From: Streptomyces albus subsp. albus
GTDB lineage: Bacteria; Actinomycetota; Actinomycetes; Streptomycetales; Streptomycetaceae
Length of the DNA: 64,000 bases
Assembly (NCBI RefSeq): GCF_000725885.1
Contig: NZ_JODR01000019.1
Coordinates: 1-64,000 of the forward strand
Direction of reading: 5' to 3'
The notes beneath the pieces were generated by a model that worked only from the letters and a program-made list of their open reading frames with translations, did not search any database and was not told the DNA's origin. Below are positions 44,875 to 53,756 of this stretch, in pieces (the first letter of the stretch is position 1; the number at the start of each line of letters is the position of its first letter). The translations under genes and the position numbers were made by a program.

Positions 44875-45351
44875 TCAAGACTCGTGCCCGTCGCCCCGGG
44901 GGCCGCCCTTTCCACCCTGGTCCGCCCCGGTGGCCTTGGCCTCGCAGTCGGCGCAGCGGCCGAAGATCGCGAAGTGCTTCATGTCCGTCTCGAAACCGAA
45001 GCGCTCACGCAGGGTGGCGGTGAAGGGTTCGGCCACGGACAGGTCGGCCTCGATCACGTCCGTGCAGTCCCGGCACACCAGGTGCATGTGGTGGTGCCGG
45101 TCGGCCAGGTGGTAGGTGGGGGCGCCGTGGCCGAGGTGGGCGTGGGAGACGAGTCCCAGCTCCTCCAGGAGCTCCAGCGTGCGGTAGACCGTCGAGATGT
45201 TGACGCTGCCGGCCGTACGCCGGACCTCGGCGAGGATGTCGTCCGGGGTGGAGTGCTCCAGCTTGTCCACGGCCTCCAGCACGAGCTGGCGCTGCGGAGT
45301 GAGCCGGTATCCGCGCGCTCGGAGATCGCTCTGCCAGTCGGTGGTAGCCAC
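44875..45351 (-). CDS. nur: Nickel-responsive Fur-family regulator Nur
   Basis: 158 residues from a GTG. All reported Nur ligands are at the expected numbers: Ni site His33, His86, His88, His90; second site His70, His72, His126; and the Cys93/96 and Cys133/136 pairs. In S. coelicolor Nur with nickel represses sodF and nickel uptake and favours the Ni superoxide dismutase. TACACT ends 6 nt before the GTG, so the gene is leaderless. The C-terminal tail GGKGGPRGDGHES is variable and lies in repeat-like DNA. Confidence 0.96.
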   Translation of the reverse strand: MATTDWQSDLRARGYRLTPQRQLVLEAVDKLEHSTPDDILAEVRRTAGSVNISTVYRTLELLEELGLVSHAHLGHGAPTYHLADRHHHMHLVCRDCTDVIEADLSVAEPFTATLRERFGFETDMKHFAIFGRCADCEAKATGADQGGKGGPRGDGHES

Positions 45352-45427
45352 GCGTCCAGTGTAGAAGCGGCGCGGGCCCGGGTGCCCCCGTGGCACCCGG
45401 ACCCGCTGTTCCGGAAGGAGGAAGGGA

Positions 45428-46258
45428 TCAGTTCTGGCCGCTCTTCCTCCGCTTGGCCAGGACGAGGGCGGCGCCGCCGAGCACCACGAGGGCGCCGGCT
45501 CCGCCGATCAGCTGCGGGGTGTGGGAGCCGCCACCGGTCTGGGCGAGGCTGCCGTCACCGCCCGTACCGCCGCCCTTGTCCGAACCGCCCGCGGGTGCCG
45601 GTGTGTTGGCCGGCGAGGAGTCGTCCCCCGGCGTGGCGGAAGGCTTGCTGGAGGGCTTGTCGGTGGGCTTCTCGGAAGGCTTGGACGTCGGCTTCCCGGA
45701 CGGCTTGCCGGTGGGCTTGTCCGTGGGGTCGTCGGTGGGCTTGTCCGTGGGCTTGTCGGTCGGCTTCGGCTTGGTGGCGTCGACGCTGTAGGTCTGGGTG
45801 ACGGTGTTGTTGCTGGTGTCCGGGTCGGTCTTGATGCCCTTGATCTCGGCACGCAGCGTCTGCTTCTTGCCGGAGAGGCTGGCCGGCAGGTCCATCTTCT
45901 CCAGCTCGTCGCCGTTGGCGGCCAGTTCGGCCTCGATGACGACCTTCTCGGCGTTCCAGGACTTCACGGTGCCCTTGTCGACCTTGGGCTTGGCGGTGAA
46001 CTTCACGTTCTTGACCGCGGTCACCGTGACGGTGGCCGTGTCGGCCTCGGGGCCGTGGTTGCCGAACGTGCCGCCGATGCCGTCGCCGAGGACCTTGCCG
46101 GTGTTCTTGTCGTAGACGATCCCCGACGTCAGGCCGACGGTCATCTCGGCGCCGCTCTCGTACGCGAATGCGCCTGCCGCGGTGGCCACCTGGGTGGTTG
46201 CCAGTCCGCCGAGGAGCGCGAGGCCGACGGCGGCGGAGGTGATGCGTGAACGATTCAC
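45428..46258 (-). CDS. LAxTG-anchored surface protein
   Basis: 276 residues from a GTG. It has a signal peptide (about 1-31), an immunoglobulin-like secreted domain (about 40-150), and a spacer of four-residue units (KPTD, KPSG, KPSE types). A sortase signal LAQTG follows, then a hydrophobic helix and KRRK. LAxTG is the class E sortase motif of streptomycetes, so the protein is probably bound to the wall. Confidence 0.88.
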   Translation of the reverse strand: MNRSRITSAAVGLALLGGLATTQVATAAGAFAYESGAEMTVGLTSGIVYDKNTGKVLGDGIGGTFGNHGPEADTATVTVTAVKNVKFTAKPKVDKGTVKSWNAEKVVIEAELAANGDELEKMDLPASLSGKKQTLRAEIKGIKTDPDTSNNTVTQTYSVDATKPKPTDKPTDKPTDDPTDKPTGKPSGKPTSKPSEKPTDKPSSKPSATPGDDSSPANTPAPAGGSDKGGGTGGDGSLAQTGGGSHTPQLIGGAGALVVLGGAALVLAKRRKSGQN

Positions 46259-46740
46259 TGAAAGAGCCTTTTCCCCGTTGGGACGGCCGGGAGCGGCGGT
46301 GCCGCCGCGTCTCGGAACGCGTCGCGGGCGACGCCGGTTCCGTCCGTGCCGCTGAATGTTTACGCCATTCTTATCACTCACGGCTGCGCATTAGCTCCGC
46401 TGCGCTGAGTCACAAAACGGCCCGGTAGCGTCTACGACCCCGCTGTGACCTGCGAGTTCGTTGCGCTTACCGGGCCGGTGAGCGAAGGAGCCGCCCGTTC
46501 CGCCGGAGCGGCTATGCCGGAGCTTTCACATTCGTGACACCACTGAGACGCCTGGTTCCGTACGCACACACGCACACACGTACGGAAGCGGACGGGGGGC
46601 GGGAAGGGGGAGGGAAACGGGCCGCGTACGGCCTCCGTCAGGCGGACCGGAGGCTTGCCGACAGGGGGCCGTCAGCAGAAGACCGCCGACAGAGGCCTGT
46701 CGGCGGACTTCGGGCTTCGGACTGCGGGCTTCGGACTGCG
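46259..46740. other. Spacer with two inverted repeats
   Basis: About 480 bases. At 46556-46587, 8-base arms TTCCGTAC and GTACGGAA flank a 16-base CA-rich loop. At 46683-46706 a perfect 10-bp stem with a 4-base loop is a likely terminator of the minus-strand nitrobindin-like gene. A 14-bp unit GGGCTTCGGACTGC is duplicated just before the stop codon. The LAxTG promoter must lie near 46300-46400. Confidence 0.6.
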
Positions 46741-47304
46741 TCAGCGGAAGAAGGCGATGCCGTCGTCCGGGAGGTCCACGACGTCCTTCGCCCACTCCTT
46801 GGGGTCGACCACCTTCTTCAGGTGCGCCGACATGTAGGGCCGCAGCGGCACCTGCGGGGTGGCCTTCTCGCCGACCCACATCAGGTCGCCCTTCACATAG
46901 CCGTAGAGCCGCTTGGCGCCGCTGTACTCGCCGGCCGCGGCCGTCCGCGCCACCGCGTCGGTCGCCAGGTCGATCTGCGGCTTCTGGTCGGCCAGCTCGC
47001 CGTACCAGACCTCGGCGATCCCCTGGTCCCGGATCATGACGACCTCGACCTTGCGGTCCTTGTCGATCCGCCAGTAGCCCGTCTCGGTCTCCAGCGGGCG
47101 GACCTTCTTGCCCTCCGCGTCCAGCTCCCAGGAGTGCGAGACGTACTCCAGGAAGTCACGGCCGTCGTGGGTGAAGGTGACCTCCTGCCCGAAGTTGCAC
47201 TTGTCCTGGCCCTCGAACTCTGCGACGCCGGCGCCCGCCCAGTTGCCCAGCAGGAAGGCGAGGGGGACGAGGTCGGGGTGCAGGTCGGACGGAATCTCGA
47301 TCAT
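46741..47304 (-). CDS. FABP/nitrobindin-family protein
   Basis: 187 residues. The GxWxGxG motif appears as LLGNWAGAG, followed by alternating beta strands of a ten-stranded barrel (EVTFTHDGRDFLEY, ETGYWRIDK). Family members bind heme and may isomerise peroxynitrite or bind NO. Whether the proximal His is kept cannot be judged safely here. First of several minus-strand genes next to the sulfur locus. Confidence 0.83.
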   Translation of the reverse strand: MIEIPSDLHPDLVPLAFLLGNWAGAGVAEFEGQDKCNFGQEVTFTHDGRDFLEYVSHSWELDAEGKKVRPLETETGYWRIDKDRKVEVVMIRDQGIAEVWYGELADQKPQIDLATDAVARTAAAGEYSGAKRLYGYVKGDLMWVGEKATPQVPLRPYMSAHLKKVVDPKEWAKDVVDLPDDGIAFFR

Positions 47305-47353
47305 GATGTGCTCTGTCGGTCGGTGGCGGCCCGCGGCAGCGGCGGTCGGGCGC

Positions 47354-47455
47354 TCAGCGCTGGCCCTGGTACAGCTTCTTGAAGGTCAGCCCGGCGAACG
47401 CCACGGTGCCGACGCAGACCAGGACCATCAGGGCGGTGAAGAATGCCTCAAGCAC
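47354..47455 (-). CDS. 33-residue single-pass membrane peptide
   Basis: GTG start with AAGGAGAG upstream. The sequence begins MLEAFFTALMVLVCVGT and forms one helix, followed by LTFKKLYQGQR. The strong ribosome site and typical topology favour a real small protein. Function unknown. Confidence 0.7.
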   Translation of the reverse strand: MLEAFFTALMVLVCVGTVAFAGLTFKKLYQGQR

Positions 47456-47537
47456 GGGGCGGCTCTCCTTGGCGCGGTGTTCTCTTACCCGGCCGAGTCT
47501 AGTCGGCGGCCGGTGGGGCGGCCTGCGGAGGGGCCGC

Positions 47538-47909
47538 TCAGTAGACGAGGGCCTGCACGTCCTCCGCCATGATCTCGCTGACGAAGACCTGGGCGCCCGC
47601 GATCCGGACCCCCTCGATCAGGTCCTTCTCCTCGATGCCGCGGCGGGCCGCGCACTGGGTGCACAGCGTGATGCTGCCGCCGCCCGCCTGGATCGCCGCG
47701 ATCAGATCCGGCAGGGGCGCCGCGTGCGGCAGCGTGAACTCCGCGGCGCGGCCGGGGAGGGCGAACCAGGACGATTCCCCGGTCAGCCAGAGGCTCACCT
47801 CCGTGCCGCTGGCGGCGGCCACGGACGCCACGGTGAACGCCTGCGAGCACCGCTCGGGGGCGTCCGCGCCCGCGGTGACCTTGACGACGAGCTTGCTGCG
47901 ACGGCTCAT
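47538..47909 (-). CDS. DsrE-family protein
   Basis: 123 residues, alpha/beta DsrE/TusD-like fold. The loop LCTQCAARRG carries the Cys pair where related sulfurtransferases carry persulfide. EVSLWLTGE precedes it. Probably a sulfur carrier linked to the downstream-encoded sulfurtransferase pair. TAGGCT ends 7 nt before the ATG, so the mRNA is probably leaderless. Confidence 0.85.
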   Translation of the reverse strand: MSRRSKLVVKVTAGADAPERCSQAFTVASVAAASGTEVSLWLTGESSWFALPGRAAEFTLPHAAPLPDLIAAIQAGGGSITLCTQCAARRGIEEKDLIEGVRIAGAQVFVSEIMAEDVQALVY

Positions 47910-47999
47910 ACGGCTCAGCCTACGGTTCGCCGCCGGCCACCCGGGTGCGGGGCGGGCGTGCGCCGGGGACGCACTCCTGCCCCGCACCCCGGGCCGGGG

Positions 48000-48287
48000 T
48001 CACACCGCGATGGTGACCTCGGCGAGGCCGCCCTGCTGGGCCACCACCGTGCGGTCGGCGGTGCCGCCGGGCACCAGGGCCCGGACGGTCCAGGTGCCCT
48101 CCGCCGCGTAGAAGCGGAACTGGCCGGTGGCGGAGGTGGGCACCTCCGCGGTGAACTCCCCGGTGGAGTCGAGCAGCCGTACGTACCCGGTCACGGGTTC
48201 CCCGTCACGGGTGACGCTGCCCTGGATGGTCGTCTCGCCCGGCTTGATCGTGGCGGCGTCCGGGCCGCCTGCCTGTGCTCCGCACAT
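48000..48287 (-). CDS. sseC: DUF1416 protein, SseC-like
   Basis: 95 residues, a short transthyretin-like beta fold (TIQGSVTRDGEPVTGYVRL, FRFYAAEGTWTVRAL). It is encoded 41 bases after a thiosulfate sulfurtransferase, as in mycobacteria where sseC follows cysA2/cysA3. AGGAGAG gives the start. Role unknown, presumably with the sulfurtransferase. Confidence 0.88.
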   Translation of the reverse strand: MCGAQAGGPDAATIKPGETTIQGSVTRDGEPVTGYVRLLDSTGEFTAEVPTSATGQFRFYAAEGTWTVRALVPGGTADRTVVAQQGGLAEVTIAV

Positions 48288-48328
48288 GGTGTCTCTCCTG
48301 GTGGTTCTCGGGGCGGGTGGTCAGGTGG

Positions 48329-49165
48329 TCAGTTGGAGCCCAGCTCGACCGGGACGCCGACGAGGGAGCCGTACTCGGTCCAGGAGCCGTCGTAGTTCTT
48401 GACGTTCTCCTGGCCCAGCAGCTCGTGCAGGACGAACCAGGTGTGGGCGGAGCGCTCGCCGATGCGGCAGTAGGCGATGGTGTCCTTGCCCAGGTCGACG
48501 CCCTCGCCCTGGTACAGCTCCGTCAGCTCCTCGTCGGACTTGAAGGTGCCGTCGTCGTTGGCCGACTTCGACCAGGGGATGTTGCGCGCGGTCGGCACGT
48601 GGCCGGGGCGCTGCGACTGCTCCTGCGGCAGGTGCGCGGGGGCCAGCAGCTTGCCGCTGAACTCGTCGGGGGAGCGCACGTCCACCAGGTTCTTGGTGCC
48701 GATCGCGTCGACGACCTCGTCGCGGAAGGCGCGGATGGAGGTGTCCTGCGGCTTGGCCTTGTACTCGGTGGCCGGGCGCTCGGGGACCTCGGCGACCAGG
48801 TCGCGGGAGTCCAGCTCCCACTTCTTGCGGCCACCGTCGAGGAGGCGGACGTCCTGGTGGCCGTAGAGCTTGAAGTACCAGTAGGCGTAGGCGGCGAACC
48901 AGTTGTTGTTGCCGCCGTAGAGGACGACGGTGTCGTCGTTGGCGATGCCCTTGGCGGACAGCAGCTTCTCGAAGCCCTCCTGGTCGACGAAGTCGCGCCG
49001 GACCGGGTCCTGGAGGTCCTGCTTCCAGTCGATGCGGATGGCGTTCTTGATGTGGTTCTTGTCGTAGGCGGAGGTGTCCTCGTCCACCTCGACGATCACC
49101 ACCTTCGGGTCGTCGATGTGGGCCTCGACCCAGTCGGCGTCGACGAGGACGTCGTTGCGGCTCAT
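48329..49165 (-). CDS. Thiosulfate sulfurtransferase (rhodanese), CysA/SseA type
   Basis: 278 residues with two rhodanese domains. The active loop is CRIGERS with catalytic Cys233; the first domain is inactive (YGGNNNW). It transfers sulfane sulfur from thiosulfate to acceptors. GGAGAG precedes the ATG. Upstream on the same strand is a Cys-containing leader peptide, so expression may respond to cysteine supply. Confidence 0.93.
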   Translation of the reverse strand: MSRNDVLVDADWVEAHIDDPKVVIVEVDEDTSAYDKNHIKNAIRIDWKQDLQDPVRRDFVDQEGFEKLLSAKGIANDDTVVLYGGNNNWFAAYAYWYFKLYGHQDVRLLDGGRKKWELDSRDLVAEVPERPATEYKAKPQDTSIRAFRDEVVDAIGTKNLVDVRSPDEFSGKLLAPAHLPQEQSQRPGHVPTARNIPWSKSANDDGTFKSDEELTELYQGEGVDLGKDTIAYCRIGERSAHTWFVLHELLGQENVKNYDGSWTEYGSLVGVPVELGSN

Positions 49166-49422
49166 GCTGTCTCTCCTCATGGGTGGGTGGATGCGGCGGG
49201 GAGGGGCGAACAGGGGTACGCGTACGCGTCGACGCGGTGGTGCGGATCGACGCGGACCACGGGTCGGGTGCACCACGCGGAATGCGGCCGGGGAGGCGGC
49301 GGGCAAGGGCGAGGGTGCGCGGGCGGGCGTACGCGAGGGCGGGCTGCCGCGCCGCCGGACGGTGCGCTGCGGAGCGCCGGCACGCTGGTGGGCGCCGGTT
49401 GCCGAGGCACGGGCGGAACGCG

Positions 49423-49506
49423 TCAGCGGGAGCCGCGACAGAGCATGGCGGCGATGCGGCACAGGTCCACTGCCCGGCGCTTCGTGAGGTCCGCCTGTCG
49501 CTTCAT
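49423..49506 (-). CDS. Cys-containing leader peptide upstream of the sulfurtransferase
   Basis: 27 codons: MKRQADLTKRRAVDLCR, then about ten more residues with a second Cys (AMLCR). It belongs to the recurring actinobacterial leader peptides (RAVDLCR and a second CR) seen before sulfur-assimilation genes. It lies 257 bases before the sulfurtransferase start. Ribosome stalling or transcription attenuation by Cys-tRNA supply is plausible but not shown. Confidence 0.75.
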   Translation of the reverse strand: MKRQADLTKRRAVDLCRIAAMLCRGSR

Positions 49507-49755
49507 GGGCCCGATCGTAAGGACGACGGGCGGGCCGTGTCACCGCCGATCCGGATGGCGAGACGAAGACGTCCGTGATGTGGGATCAAAGAGCTTGCGG
49601 CGCGGGGCGGCACCCGCCGCCTCCCGCCGCGTTCGGTCCGGGACGGCTGCGCGCGCCTCGTGCCGTCTCGTATCGCGGAACCCGCTGCCCGGGTGCCGGG
49701 CGTCTGCACCTTGTCGTGCGGGCGGCCCCGCATGCCCTGCCCGGAAAGGAGGGGG

Positions 49756-50469
49756 TCAGCCGGCCAGGTGGACGTCGGAGCCTTCCATGGAGATGTCCAC
49801 GCCGTCCTTGTCGGCGCTCACCCCGGTCAGCTTGATGCCCTGGGGCAGCTTGTCGATCGTGCGGTCGAAGTCCGTCTTCTTGCGGATGGCGCCCTCGATG
49901 CCGGGGATCTTGTCGCCCGGTATCTCGTCGGCCCGCAGCCGCACGGTGTTGCCCTCGCCGACGCTGACCGTACTGTAGACGCTGCGCTCCACGGTGCCCA
50001 GCACGGGGAGCACCACACTGCCGGTGACCTTCACCTGGGCCTTGCCGGAGGCGTTCTTGCCCCCGTACTCGACGCGCACGCCGTCGTCCGCCGCCTCGGA
50101 CAGGTCCGCGTACGACAGGTGCACGGTGCCGGTGGCCCGGTCGGCGACGGCCGAGCTGTAGTCGCCGGACAGCTTGACGTCCTCGGCCTCCAGGGTGATC
50201 TTGCTCAGCCGTACCCGGCGGTCCCCCGCCGTCGCGGTGACGCCTTCCACCTCGGCGGTGACCTTGTCGAGGTCCTTTCCGGCCACCTGGGTCAGGAAGG
50301 GGAAGCCGTCGATGGACACCGACGGCTCGCCGGCCGAGGTGGAGCCCAGTTCGCCCTTGAGCTTCTTGGCCACCTCGTCCTCGGCGAGGTTGACGGCGAT
50401 CCGGTCGGCTGCCACGAACAGCCCGGCGAGAACCACCAGGATCACCACCACCGTGCGTAGTGCGCGCAT
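49756..50469 (-). CDS. LmeA-like phospholipid-binding protein (DUF2993)
   Basis: 237 residues. A signal anchor (about 3-24) is followed by the DUF2993 fold (SIDGFPFLTQVAGKDLDKVT). Mycobacterial LmeA binds phospholipid and supports mannan elongation in the envelope. The internal start at 50469 is chosen because it places the signal segment at the N-terminus. Probably transcribed with the membrane protein upstream. Confidence 0.85.
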   Translation of the reverse strand: MRALRTVVVILVVLAGLFVAADRIAVNLAEDEVAKKLKGELGSTSAGEPSVSIDGFPFLTQVAGKDLDKVTAEVEGVTATAGDRRVRLSKITLEAEDVKLSGDYSSAVADRATGTVHLSYADLSEAADDGVRVEYGGKNASGKAQVKVTGSVVLPVLGTVERSVYSTVSVGEGNTVRLRADEIPGDKIPGIEGAIRKKTDFDRTIDKLPQGIKLTGVSADKDGVDISMEGSDVHLAG

Positions 50470-50572
50470 CGCGTCCGTTCCCCCATGAGTCGGCTGGCTA
50501 GCGGCGAGCGTAACGCGACGGCCGGGGTTTCCGGGTGGCGCGAGACCCCCGGCCGTCTCCGTACGACTCATC

Positions 50573-52198
50573 TCACAGCAGTACGTTCCCCAGGATGTGG
50601 AGCGCGGGGGTGGCCAGTGTGAGGGGGAGTGCGACCCCCGCCGTCATATGGACGAAACGGGACGGCCAGTCGTAGCTGGCCACCCGCAGCCCGACCAGTG
50701 CGCACACCCCGACGCCGGCGCCGAGCAGCGCCGCGTCGAGGTTCTCCACCCCGTTGAGCTGGGCCGCTCCCACGGCGGCACCGGCCGCGGCGGCGAGCGC
50801 GATCAGCAGCGAGAGCACCGCGGGCAGCGGTACGGCACGCAGCAGCGCCGCCCCGGCGACGGCGGCGGCCCCCAGCGTGACCGCCTCCGGCTCGGCGGGG
50901 ATCACCCCGGCGGCGAGCACCGTCAGCCCGGTGGCGGCGAATCCGGCGGTGACCGCGTACAGGCGTTCGTCCGGGCTGGAGTTGTTGCGCAACTGCAGCA
51001 CAAGGGACAGCACGCACCAGACGCCGGCGGCGCCGATCAGCACCGTGGGAGTGCTCCCCGGGCCGTCGGTCAGCAGCAGTCCGGCGTCCGCCGACAGTCC
51101 CGCGACGAACGCGAGCGCGATGCCCTGCCGGGCGGGCCACATCCCGTTGAGGCGGTACCAGCCCGCCGCGGTCAGCGCCTGGAGCAGCACCACGGCGGCG
51201 GTCAGCGCGCCCTGCCCCAGCGGTGCGGTGGCCGCCAGCAGTGCGGCCAGCACCGTTGTGACGCCCGCCGAGGGGAAGCCCGGCGGGATGATCGGCGACC
51301 CGGTACGCGGCCGTGCCCCGCGGGACGTGGCCGCCGCGGGGGCGGCGGTTCCCGGGGTGCCGGCGGCGGGGGCCGCCGCCCCGGCCGGTGCTGCGGGGGC
51401 TGCCGCCGTTGCGACACCGCCCGGAGCGGCCTGCGGATGGGGTTGGGACTGCGGATGGGGCTGAGCCTGGGGGGCTTGGGGTTGTGCCTGTGCCTGTGGG
51501 TGGCCCTGTGCTTGGGGGTGCGGCTGCGGCGCGTACGGGGTCGCGTGCGGCTGTGGTGGTGGCTGCTGGTGGGGGTGCGCGTGGGGTTGGGCGTACGGCT
51601 GGGGTTGCGGCTGGGAGCCTGCGGGCGGGTGCGGCGCGGGGTGCGGCTGGGGCTGGGGCATCGGCTGTGACCGGGGGTGGTGTTCGGGTGGGAGGGGGCC
51701 GGCGGCACCGGGGTGGGCGTACGGCTGTGGCTGGTGCGGTGGCTGGGGCTGCGCCGTCTGCTGGGGCTGGGGCTGTGCCATGTGCTGCGGCTGCGGCTGC
51801 GGCTGGGGGGCGGGGCCCGGGAGGGGGCCGGGGCCGTGCGAGGGTCCCGGCGCCGGCTGCCCGTACTGCTCCGGGGCGTACGGCTGCGGGGAGCCGGGCG
51901 GGCCAGCGGAGTCGGTGACCCGGGTGACCTCGTACGTCACCTCGTACATCGCGTCGTACGACGACCCGTACTGCGGCTCGTACTGCGACTGGTGGTGGGG
52001 CTGGTGGTGGGGCTGGGACTCGTCCTGGGGCGCGTACTGCTGACCCTGCGGGGCTCCGGACGCGGGCGGTGTCCAGGCGGGCTGTGGTTCCGACTGGTAC
52101 GGGGGGAGCGGCCGGCCGTGGGCGTCCCCGCCGTACGGGTGGGGCGGCTGCTGCGCCTGGTGCGGGTCGTGATCCTGGTGCGGGGTGCGGTCGGTCAT
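50573..52198 (-). CDS. Membrane protein with long Pro/Gln/His-rich cytoplasmic head
   Basis: 541 residues. The first 300 or so are low-complexity (repeats of QPQPQ, PHQQPPPQPH), followed by about eight hydrophobic helices. No transporter signature was recognised. The ATG overlaps the MoaD-like stop (ATGA), so translation is coupled. The repetitive head probably tolerates length change. Function unknown. Confidence 0.75.
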   Translation of the reverse strand: MTDRTPHQDHDPHQAQQPPHPYGGDAHGRPLPPYQSEPQPAWTPPASGAPQGQQYAPQDESQPHHQPHHQSQYEPQYGSSYDAMYEVTYEVTRVTDSAGPPGSPQPYAPEQYGQPAPGPSHGPGPLPGPAPQPQPQPQHMAQPQPQQTAQPQPPHQPQPYAHPGAAGPLPPEHHPRSQPMPQPQPHPAPHPPAGSQPQPQPYAQPHAHPHQQPPPQPHATPYAPQPHPQAQGHPQAQAQPQAPQAQPHPQSQPHPQAAPGGVATAAAPAAPAGAAAPAAGTPGTAAPAAATSRGARPRTGSPIIPPGFPSAGVTTVLAALLAATAPLGQGALTAAVVLLQALTAAGWYRLNGMWPARQGIALAFVAGLSADAGLLLTDGPGSTPTVLIGAAGVWCVLSLVLQLRNNSSPDERLYAVTAGFAATGLTVLAAGVIPAEPEAVTLGAAAVAGAALLRAVPLPAVLSLLIALAAAAGAAVGAAQLNGVENLDAALLGAGVGVCALVGLRVASYDWPSRFVHMTAGVALPLTLATPALHILGNVLL

Positions 52199-52461
52199 CG
52201 GGCGCCGCCCGCGAAGGGGGGCAGCACCTCGACCGTGCCGCCCTCGCTGAGGGAGACGGTCTCGTGGGCGCGGGTCCCGACGGGGTTGCCGTCGACCAGG
52301 AAGGAGCAGCGCAGCAGGACGCGCGCGAACTCGGGCTGCCCGGTGTGCGTCTCCCGGGCGTGCCGGAGCGCGTCGGCGAGCGTGCCGGCGTCGTACGGCT
52401 CCTCTGCCGTGCCTGCCGCGGCCTTCGCCGCCGCCCAGTAGCGGATCGTGCCGCTGGCCAT
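52195..52461 (-). CDS. MoaD/ThiS-family sulfur-carrier-like protein
   Basis: 88 residues, ubiquitin-like fold (MASGTIRYWAAAKAAAG, SLSEGGTVEVLPPFAGG). Carriers of this group are adenylated and thiocarboxylated on a terminal Gly-Gly. Here two more residues, Ala-Arg, follow the diglycine before the stop, so either processing is needed or the carrier is not used this way. Overlaps the next gene; 12 bases after the hydrolase gene. Confidence 0.82.
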   Translation of the reverse strand: MASGTIRYWAAAKAAAGTAEEPYDAGTLADALRHARETHTGQPEFARVLLRCSFLVDGNPVGTRAHETVSLSEGGTVEVLPPFAGGAR

Positions 52462-52473
52462 GGTGGGTCCCTC

Positions 52474-53511
52474 TCAGCCGTCCGTGCCGTCGGTGCTGCC
52501 GACGGCGCCGACCGTGCCGCCCGAACTGTCCGTACTGTCCGGGAGGGTGGCGCCGTCCGTGCCGTCCGCCGCGACTGTGCCGTCGCGGCTCCCATGATGG
52601 GGCCTCGCGGCGGGCGCGTGCAGCCAGGTGGCCGCCCAGTCGCCGATCCGGTGCAGCAGTGACGGCGCGGCGGCCTTCTCGGCGTGGCCGAAACCGGGCA
52701 CCAGCCACAGGGTGGTGCGGGCCGGGTCGGCGGCTTCGGCGAGGGAGAGCGGGTGGTCCAGGGGGAAGTAGGGGTCCTGGTCGCCGTGGACGAGCAGCAG
52801 CGGCACCGGGGAGATCAGCGGAGCGGCGGCGACGGGGGAGAGGGGTACCTGTTCCCAGTCGCGGTGGTGGACGCGGGTGCGCAGCCCGTACCGGGAGACC
52901 AGCCGGCCCACCGGGTGCTGGACGGCCCAGTGCAGCCGTCGCATGGGGGCGGTGCCCCGGTAGTACCAGCGCGCGGGCGCACTCACGGCCACCACTGCGT
53001 CGGCGTGCGCTGCGGCGTCCGCCGTGGGACTGCCCACCGGCCGCGCGACCGTGCGCCCCTCGTGCACCATTGGCTCGCCATTCGACGGAGCGTGACCGTC
53101 TGCGGGGCCGGCCGCCGCGTCGCGGAAGAGGGCGCCGTGCCGCAGGACGACCGAACCGCCCATCGAGAAACCGACCGTCGCCACCCGGCGGTACCCGAGG
53201 GAACGCGCCCAGGCCACCGCCGCCGCCAGGTCCAGCACCTCGCGGTCGCCGACCGTCGAACGCCCGCCGGAGCGGCCGTGACCGCGGAAGGAGAAGGTCA
53301 CGACCGCCGCGTGCGCCGCGAGGACGCCCGCGGCGCGGCGTACCGCGGGCCGGTCGAGCGAGCCGGTGAAACCGTGCGCCAGCACGATCACCCCCGCGTC
53401 GGGCGCGGGGGCGGCGGACGTCGTACGGGGGAGGTGTTCCGCCTCGATCCGGACACCGTCCGCCGTCCGCAGCCGCGTCCGTACCTGGCCCACGTGGTCA
53501 CGCTCCGTCAT
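52474..53511 (-). CDS. Alpha/beta hydrolase
   Basis: 345 residues. The oxyanion motif is VLAHGFTG, the nucleophile Ser is in GFSMGGS, the Asp lies in [11 protein letters not shown] and the His in PGFGHAEKA. An insertion of about 50 residues sits in the cap region. The C-terminal tail is a Thr/Asp/Gly repeat ([12 protein letters not shown]). Start uncertain: ATGs at 53511 and 53556 are both in frame without a good ribosome site. Substrate unknown; first gene of the MoaD-containing unit and divergent from glnR. Confidence 0.83.
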   Translation of the reverse strand: MTERDHVGQVRTRLRTADGVRIEAEHLPRTTSAAPAPDAGVIVLAHGFTGSLDRPAVRRAAGVLAAHAAVVTFSFRGHGRSGGRSTVGDREVLDLAAAVAWARSLGYRRVATVGFSMGGSVVLRHGALFRDAAAGPADGHAPSNGEPMVHEGRTVARPVGSPTADAAAHADAVVAVSAPARWYYRGTAPMRRLHWAVQHPVGRLVSRYGLRTRVHHRDWEQVPLSPVAAAPLISPVPLLLVHGDQDPYFPLDHPLSLAEAADPARTTLWLVPGFGHAEKAAAPSLLHRIGDWAATWLHAPAARPHHGSRDGTVAADGTDGATLPDSTDSSGGTVGAVGSTDGTDG

Positions 53512-53756
53512 GATCCGTTCGAGGAGGGCGAGCGATGTCACATGCCGCTCCGTCATTCCTGCGGGTATTCTGCTGGGCAAGCAGGATCCGGGCAGCGTCG
53601 CCCCCGGATCCTTTTGTGCTTTCTGGGGGCCGGGCCGGGACCGAGGCCGCGGCCCAGCCCTCGGGCAGTGCCGTACGAAGCAGTGCCGCCACATTCCCCC
53701 GGGCGACGGCCCGGGTGGCGCCCGGGCGCAGGGCGCCAGGAGGGAACTTCGACGTC

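Noticed and set aside
50597..52441. Long plus-strand frames opposite the Pro/Gln-rich membrane protein
   Set aside because: They are Gly/Leu/Arg mirror translations of Pro/Gln repeats; the minus-strand frame has the coupled start and membrane helices.
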